Assembly: GCA_015698045.1 (NCBI GenBank)
Contig: BLAL01000013.1
Coordinates: 310,001-374,000, forward strand
Length of the DNA: 64,000 nucleotides
Reading direction: 5' to 3'
Source: Rhizophagus clarus
Lineage: Eukaryota; Glomeromycota; Glomeromycetes; Glomerales; Glomeraceae
Shown: positions 56,940 to 64,000 of the stretch, one piece after another
How positions within the stretch are numbered: position 1 is the stretch's first letter
Layout: each line of letters starts with the position of its first letter
Made by a program: the position numbers and the translations under genes
The notes under the pieces: generated by a model
The model's database searches: none
What the model was told of the DNA's origin: nothing
The model's input: the letters and a program-made list of their open reading frames with translations, nothing else

Positions 56940-57900
56940 TTTATACTATGATAGATATTATGAATAATGTATGCAAATGACAACTTTTATTCTTCATCCT
57001 AAAGAAAAAGATTGTTTGAAAAACCTTTCAGAATTATATTTTGATTCATATATTTTATCCGAATGTTCTTATCAGTTATCACAGATTTGTCACAATATTT
57101 CACTATTACATATATATTACTATGAATTAGCATTAAATTTAATTTCTGTTCAGAAAATTTAAAACATCTTATTTTGTCAAAATCATATGATTATGGAAGT
57201 AATTATTCTCCTTTAGTAATTACCCTTCCGAATACTTTAATCGAATTTACATCTTTATAGATGTTGTTATATTCCATTGTCATTTATTATTAAATTCTCA
57301 AATTTACAAGAACTTAAATTACATGATGATTTTATCGATTTTAGTAAATTATCAATATTAATTTTCCACACTTAGAAATAATTAAATTTATTGTTTCATC
57401 AATCTTATATGCATAAAATTCTTTTAAATTTTTTCCATTATTTTCAAAGAATCTTATTAATAATTTTCTATCTATTAAATGTGAGTAATCAAGTTTTAAA
57501 ATTTGTAAGTTCTATATCAATCTTAGAAAACTCTCCGCTGGATTTAAAAATGATGATTTGGAAACGTTAAAATTAATTCTTAAAAATTGTAAAAAAAAGA
57601 ATGATTAAATTTTATTGTGGAAAGGAATTTTTGAGGCATTGGAAGTGATTGTTATGCATTCACATGAAAACAAACTATAATAAAACTGCCACTAAAAGAA
57701 TTAGAATCCTATATTGTGAGATGAGCTAATTGTATACCACAAAGGTTACTTTCTTTGGTGATTGTTACGAAACCTTATTATGAATGTAGCGTGGATAAAA
57801 ATGAAGAAGTTATGAAGATGAATAAATGACTCAATAGTAATGGTAATTCTGAAAAAATAAAGATTATAATTGCTTTTGTTTGTGAGAATTCGAAAATTAA
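56940..57900 (+). pseudogene. F-box/LRR-type protein relic
   Basis: Plus-strand text such as HPKEKDCLKNLSELYFDSYI, LYQLSQICHNISLLHIYYYE-like pieces and HLILSKSYDYGSNYSPLVIT is typical of the large F-box/leucine-rich family of Glomeromycotina. The open part ends at 57162; downstream the same text resumes in other frames (57165-57260) and breaks up fully by 57600-57900. The N-terminal F-box is not found, probably lost at or before the TIR element that ends at 56925. An intact member would be a substrate adaptor of an SCF ubiquitin ligase. Confidence 0.65.
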
Positions 57901-58724
57901 AAAAAAATAATTATGAAATTAACATCATATCTATGGAAATAGAATTACGAACTAACGCTCATACGGTCATAATAGCAAGATATTGTGATTATACAGGATA
58001 AAAACAGTAATAGTGTATAAAAAAGTTACATTTTATATATTCGCCTGTGTTCATTATTTCATTCGAAATCACGTTGTACTATAATGCCCGCATACTATTC
58101 GATGTACAAAGTCAATATTGTTAACGTATTTTTTGCCTCTTCTTATGGACAAACGAGAACATCACCAAACATATGTATTCGATAATATTTAACCAAGATA
58201 GTGGATCTTTTCTAAGGATGAGACTTGGGAATTAATCTTTATTGTCTGTGAGGAAAAGGTTCTCTTTTAAATTAGAAACTTTCTTAATAGGATTTTTTTT
58301 AGGTTTAGGTGATTTCCTCTCTTTATTTGTTTAATGACACCTATTAGATGTTCGTGGCGGCATTATATAATTAGACATCTTCCGGATTAAATCGTTTGTT
58401 GGGTTGTACTCACAAAAATTGAATTTATACTTTGTAAAACATTATCTCTAATCGTTACTTGACAAGCAAAAATGTCACAATCAAGAAATCATAAAATCAC
58501 TTCAGTCATTGTTCAGTTACGTAAATCAACTCTTTGAAGGGAAAAAAAATTATTAAACGCCAAAATGTGCTAAAAAAAATTTTTTTATTTCACTTTAAAA
58601 AAAAAAAAATAGTCGCATCTACAGTAAATCTATATACTCATCTATGATCACATCATTTTGCGAGATGTAATTCAATTTAGATAAAATTGTTTATATCCTT
58701 CTAATAAAATATTTACGAAAATAA
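57901..58724. other. spacer
   Basis: AT-rich, no gene recognised; poly-A/poly-T tracts at 58540-58610. Confidence 0.4.
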
Positions 58725-60461
58725 TTAATTTCTTAATTTAATTTCAACTAATAATTCAGTACAAGCAGTTACAATACTTGAATTTGTTTTTAAAGGAGCT
58801 TCTTTATCAACTAAATCAATTTCATATTTTCTAAATATTAAAGCCATTAAACTAACTAATTCAACCATTGCCAATTTTCTACCCGCACAAATTCTCAATC
58901 CTGCACCAAACATAACAAATGAATTTTTCTTTGGTTCAAAACCTTCAACCATCCATCTATCAGGATTAAATTTTTCAGGTTCATCCCAATATTCTTTATT
59001 ATGATGAATAGCATCAAAATTAATTCTAAACATTGTTTCAGCTGGCCATTGATAACCTGCTATTTCATCAGGTTTTTCAATACATCTTGGAATTGAGTTT
59101 ACGACTGAGAAAATTCGTGCTACTTCTTTTACAATCGCTTCACAATATTTTAAATTATGAACATCGTTTTCGGTAACTGGTCGTGTTTTATCATCTTTAA
59201 AGTTATTATCAATTTCATTTAACATTTTCTTTTTGACTTCTGGATTACGTGCAACGTAATAGATAATGTATGAAATCAAATTCGCAGTCTATTAAGATAA
59301 GAAATAAAATGTTAATTAATGTTAAAAATTTTAATTTATATTAAAAATTTTATTAAATATTGACAAAAATGCTAAAAGTTCTAAAAATATACTTACTGTA
59401 TCAGTTCCAGCAATTATTCCATCAAATATCATTCTACGAATTTCAGGATCAGTCATAGGTCTCATAAGTTCTTCATCATCAGTTTTATTATAATTAATAC
59501 CCCGAGGTGTATTTGCAGTAATTATCGATGTCAACATGTCGTTTGGTAAAGGTTTATCTAATGGAGTGTTTTCAATTTCTTTTCTACGCCTTTTGATAAT
59601 TGCATCCATTCTTTGATTTATAAAGTTGTAATTTTGAATCAAATCATCAGATTTATTCTTAAAATATGGGAAATAATGTCGTAAAAAAGGAGAGACGAAT
59701 TGAAACATTAAAAAACCCATGAGATGTTTACGAATTGCACGAACAAGGTTTACAGTCTCATCGATTAACGCAGATGGACGATCAGCTTTTTCATTATCGC
59801 TAAGTTCATTAAAATATCCAGCCATTGTATAAGATCTTTCACCAGTTAATACTACGATAATCATATCATTTGTAAACTGATTAAACCATGTAGTAATATC
59901 TATTTTTTTCTTGTTATTCCCTTCTTTAAGGTATAACTTATTCCAGTAACCCTCCAATTCATTAAAAAGTTTATTCGTCCATTGAGTAGCTTCATTACCA
60001 AATTTTGGTGATAGCATAGCTTGTGTAAAAAAATGTCGACTATATCTCCATGATTTAGCTTCCTGATTAAAAAATATTCCTTTTCCCATTATTCCTAATT
60101 CTTGAAATCCCTTACTATCATTATCAGAAAATCTCTTAATATGTGGATTTTTTGATGAGGATGATAAAATTTTTTCAACATGTTCCGCTCGATTTAGAAC
60201 TATATTTCGGGATTGAACTTGAAACTCGAATAAATCACCATATTTCTTATAATTAGATTCAATAAAATTTTTGAGATTTCCACCATGTAAAATATATAAT
60301 TGAGGTAAATTTCCAAAGAAAGGGAATGGAAAAGGACCAGGTAAAGGATTAAAACGATTAAAATATTTATAATAATATTGTGTCACGTAGATAATCAATG
60401 CGATACTTATCAATGATAGGTAATCAAGATTTTCGAATAATTTTAATAATTTTGAAATCAT
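58725..60461 (-). CDS. cytochrome P450 (dispersed copy 3), canonical I-helix
   Basis: Exons 60461-59397 and 59288-58725 join in phase 0 across a 108-bp intron (59289-59396, GTAAGT..ATAG), giving about 542 residues. Same architecture and intron position as the pair at 1402-5553, but clearly diverged. Features: membrane anchor (DYLSLISIALIIYVTQYYY), hinge PLPGPFPFPFFGN, I-helix AGTDTTAN formed exactly at the exon junction, ExxR (EVAR), FNPDRW, heme loop FGAGLRICAGRK. All residues for oxygen activation and heme binding are in place, so it is expected to be an active ER-bound monooxygenase; substrate unknown. A TATA box lies about 93 bp upstream. Confidence 0.92.
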
Positions 60462-60580
60462 ATTGAAAATATTTGTTTTCTTTATTTGATAATATAGTAA
60501 AATTGAATTTTATTTTCTTAACGTTAATGCGACAATCAGGACTTGAGAAACGATGTATTTATACAAAATCTTTTTACTAA
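60462..60580 (-). promoter_or_regulatory. promoter of P450 copy 3
   Basis: A TATA box (TATAAATACA on the minus strand) lies at 60554-60563. It lacks the distal block shared by the tandem pair, so regulation may differ. Confidence 0.5.
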
Positions 60581-62559
60581 TGATGCAAAGAAAAATTTTC
60601 TTTTTTTCCGTTTCCTCGAACATGATGGGTAATTTGTTCATAGAATTTAACCGAGGTTTCGTTAATATATTACAAGACAATCGGCAATTTTTTTGCCGAG
60701 CACGTGTCGGCAACTTCGGCAACTCGGAAAAATTTCTTTTCCGATATAATAACTTTTACCACGCATAAAAATTTTACTAATTATAGTAAAAAAAGCATTT
60801 GATAATTTTTAGTTTTTTAGGATAAAATGGTTTACCATATCTCGCCAATTCACGTTAAGCACGGCAGCAAAGTGTCCCGTAACTTATGAAAGCAGCTGTA
60901 AAGTTAGATTGTTAACCCAAATAGATTAAATAGAATAGAATAGGAAAAATAAAGAAATGAAATATAGTAATATGGTACTCTCTTATCATACCTGTTATTC
61001 ATTCTTGGAATAATTGGTTACAGTGTTTACAATATTTCAAAAAAAAAAATTATTTTGCGCAGCATGTGTAACAATTCGTATGACATAAAATGGCGATAAT
61101 GGGGATTATAATACATGTTATTTCATTACATAAATTAAATCAGAACCAAAGTATTTTAAACTTTAATTGGATCTAATTGGGCGCAATCATTGCATAATAA
61201 TTGATGTAATGGAGTAATTATAAACCGTCGTAATAAAACTTTCTCTTATACAGAATATTATGACATGAATTTAATAATAATAAATACCAATTTGTTTGTT
61301 TTTAATGGCAAAAAAAAATTTAAAAAGTATGTAAAATTACACAAAATGATCGCCGATTATAGAAATTCATTCGGATAATAAAATTCTTTAAGAGGAATAA
61401 TTAGTATCGAAATTTTCATGTGTAAATATTAAACGTGATAATCGATGTACTTATTGTTTTAATTTGCGTTAGTCGAAAAAAAACAAAAGATTTATATTTT
61501 AATTAACCGACGATTTTCAAAAAAAATGTCGATGGGTGATCCATATCTGCGGATTTGTCTACTCGGTTAAATAATGATTAAAAAAATAGATCGGACCCAG
61601 TATCGGATCCAAAATTATTTTGTGACACTAAAAAATCAGCTGAATAATAGTCATCTGACTAGATGATCGGCTGAAGTAATATAATGCTAAGCTGCGTATT
61701 AGATAAGTAAATTTTTCAATAAAAAAAGACATTTTGCGTATAATATTTATTTATTTATTTATTTATTATTTTTTTTTTTAATTTTCATTTAGACTCTCTT
61801 TCAGATATAATGTCTATTATCTTACCAGTATTTTACCGCCCACTCCAATTTCACCAACAAATTTAAGTAATGTTGATATCTTTTATTATATAAACTTTCA
61901 AAAAAGTTTATAAATGAATTCAAAAAAAATATTGGTTTTTCAAATTCATCACCAGTTACCTTGTCATTTTACCAAAACTGGATCGAGAGCTGTTGCCGTA
62001 GCCTGTACAGAAATCCAGTTTTTTCGCCACATTTTGACGGGTATATTCATCAACATTCTAATGAAACTTTCGTTTATAAATGTATTTTTAGATGATCTGA
62101 CACATAAATATCGAACTTTAATAGTAAAAATTGGGGACAAAATATTACAATGGAAATGAGATTACTTCAGTGGATAACTGATTTTGGTGATGTAGATATG
62201 GAAGAGAATCCGTTTGATAAAAAGCAAAAGTTAAAAAAAATAATGATACAAAAGAGGAGAAGTGATTATTGAATGAAAACCTTAACGTTAATGGGAAAAA
62301 AATGCAAAAGATAATTAGTATGAGGGCGGGTTAATTGTATAATTATTTTTAGATCACAAAGTATTTTTAAATATGCTGTAACAACGTACTAATGTAAATA
62401 TGCAGTCAACATACAATTATTTATTATTTATAACGCTGTAAACATTATATATATTTAATGCAGCTGTATTACTGTTTGCTACACTTAATACCTAATAATA
62501 TATTATTAATTATTATAAATAAAATTAGCTAATTAATGTTTGCAAAGTTAAAAACGTCT
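60581..62559. other. gene-poor region
   Basis: AT-rich. A cluster of short inverted GCCGA/TCGGC motifs around a CACGTG lies at 60678-60730. A (ATTT)n run lies at 61745-61770. An 81-codon open frame at 61914-62159 (+) has no recognisable family and I do not call it a gene. Confidence 0.4.
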
Positions 62560-64000
62560 CTAATGAAAAAAAAAATTTCAAGTTAACTTTGAAACTTACT
62601 ACCTAAAGCCTGAAAAAAAAAGAAAACAAAAGCGTCAGTAACGTCTTTTAAAGAAAGTTAAAATAACTTAACCGAAAACCTATGGCAAAATCTGAATAAT
62701 ATCTATAAAAAGAAAACAAAAACAGTTACATGTTAAAAAAAAGTTTTTTTAGTAGCTTCGAAAGTGGTTCAAAAACTTACTTGGGATTCCATTCAAGTCG
62801 GAGTTGGAATCCATATAAAGTAAAAAAATAATTGAAAATATTAAAAAACTTTAATAGTTTCTGAAAGTAATTCGAAAATTTACTTAGAATTCGGTACCCA
62901 AGTTCCTACAAAAAATTGTAAATTTTTTTTTTTTCTAAAAAAAATCTTGGCTTCAAAAGTGACTCAAAATCTGCCTAATACTCTAACAAATTTAAAACTG
63001 AAGTCTACAAAAATAAAAAATAAATTAAAAATGTTTTTTAAAACCATTTAAAAATTTTTTTTGAAGATACACCTGGATTTATGTCCAACTGATCCAAGTT
63101 GTGAATCAGAGTTCCTACGCAATTAAAAATATTTAAAACAAATTTTAAATAGTTTTCGAAAATGAAAGAAGAAAGCGAATCTTATTAGTAAAAGTTTTTG
63201 TTTAAATAAAATTTCCTGATTCCTGTATAAAAAAAAACTTACCGAGTTCTGAGTCTCACGCTCCGGATCTTACACATCCAGGTCGTTTAAAATATAGACG
63301 CGCCGTTGCTAATTATCTAATCTCACAAACTCTTCATCGTTTACAAGTGGTCCTTGAAGTACAAGGTATAAATTTGAGTTTATAAATATTCTCGTTACTT
63401 ACAATACTTTCGCTTGATAAATTCTTTACCACCTAAAAAAAGAAAAGAACGAACAAATAGTAATAGTTCGTTGGAATAAAGTAAAAAAAAAAACAATAAC
63501 CAATTCTTACCTAATTATTACGTATCTAGAAACCAAAAATCTACGTCATAATTGTTTAAAAATAAAAGAATAAATCAAAGCATTAGTAAAACGTTTTGAT
63601 AGAAAAAGATAAATTTAAATAAAAATTTTTCTGGGTCTATACCGAAATTTACACGTCCAAGGCCCTAGTCATCTAAAAAAAAAAAGAAAATAGTGAACGT
63701 TAGCAATGCTTTGTTAAAGATAATAAATGAACTAAAAGACTTATCACTGAATTTTCACACGTCCAGATGTCAGTCTACAAAAAAAAACATCAAAAAGATT
63801 CGTTAAACAAAACGGCCACCTACAAAATAAAAAGAGAACTGTTTGTAGAGTTTGTTAAAAACTAAAATAATAAAAAAAATTTAGCTTTCAAAAAAATACA
63901 TTGAAAACTTATCTAATATCCTGGAGCTTAAAAATTAGAATCTGTCCTAAAAAAAAAAGAGAAGAGTCAAAACTTAGTAAAACTTTTCGTTAAATTAATA
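62560..64000 (-). repeat. degenerate tandem array of intron-like units with short exon-like blocks
   Basis: Read on the minus strand, units of roughly 80-130 bp repeat: T-rich tract, AG, a less AT-rich block of about 20-45 nt, then GTAAGT-like text. Examples: TTTTTTTTTAG|ATGACTAGGGCCTTGGACGTG (near 63670), TTTTTTGTAG|ACTGACATCTGGACGTGTG (near 63765), TTGCGTAG|GAACTCTG (near 63115) with CAG|GTGTATC at its end, CAGAACTCG|GTAAGT (near 63240), TTTTTGTAG|GAACTTGGGTACC (near 62915). Several blocks contain a Leu-Asp-Val/Ile reading (CTGGACGTG, TTGGACGTG, CTGGATGTG) followed by a stop where the patch at 28270-28570 has a Trp codon. Many donors are degraded. The array continues past the right edge. 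Gene identity unknown. Confidence 0.5.

Noticed and set aside
61914-62159. 81-codon open frame as a gene
   Set aside because: No recognisable domain and no supporting context.
1-64000. tRNA, rRNA or other structured RNA genes
   Set aside because: I looked for tRNA B-box-like and rRNA-like segments and saw none I could support; palindromes found belong to TIR or foldback elements.

Overview
The window is very AT-rich nuclear DNA with short GT..AG introns. It holds a fungal cytochrome P450 tandem pair, a kelch gene, an RNA-dependent RNA polymerase of the RNA-silencing type, several tyrosine-kinase-like kinases with a Cys-rich N-terminal module, an F-box/LRR relic, a Ty3/gypsy element and many small inverted-repeat elements. 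That mix, and the exact look of the kinases and P450s, points to an arbuscular mycorrhizal fungus (Glomeromycotina, Rhizophagus-like). The genus is inferred from protein style, not from a database match.

Layout. 0-5.8 kb: two intact P450 genes on the minus strand (1402-3109, 3851-5553), plus the promoter of a third copy that lies off the left edge. 6.1-7.0 kb: a long-inverted-repeat element. 7.3-8.7 kb: a broken kelch/transmembrane gene. 11.8-15.6 kb: a heavily broken RdRP gene. 16.6-24.2 kb: a protein kinase gene whose 5' half looks like about 60 introns of 76-115 bp separated by exons of only 3 nt. 24.2-30.1 kb: mostly gene-poor, with small relics. 30.1-33.1 kb: a seven-intron kinase gene behind a triplicated promoter. 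35-47 kb: a graveyard of kinase fragments, TIR elements, and a second micro-exon array gene on the minus strand that has lost its kinase core and received a LINE insertion. 47.7-56.9 kb: a TIR element split by a young, near-complete Ty3/gypsy element. 56.9-57.9 kb: an F-box/LRR relic. 58.7-60.5 kb: a third P450. 62.6-64 kb: a second, unrelated-looking family of intron-like tandem units running off the right edge.

The main discovery candidate is the micro-exon array. Every unit of the roughly 103-bp tandem repeat at 16.8-22.9 kb carries a branch-site-like CTAAC, a T-rich tract, AG, three variable bases, then GTAAGT or GTGAGT. The two leading exons (22 and 27 nt) put all units in phase 1. In that phase about 60 units read through without a stop into a 61-residue, mostly charged and Leu/His-rich segment. 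A 1-nt exon at the end restores the phase needed by the kinase exon, and the complete model is 1323 nt, exactly 441 codons. A paralogue on the opposite strand (43.5-40.7 kb) has the same promoter block, the same two leading exons of identical length, and 14 more AG-NNN-GTAAGT units, also free of stops. If spliced as read, tandem duplication of whole introns would add or remove single codons and make a hypervariable linker in front of a kinase. The alternative is one 6-kb satellite-filled intron. Long-read RNA would decide.
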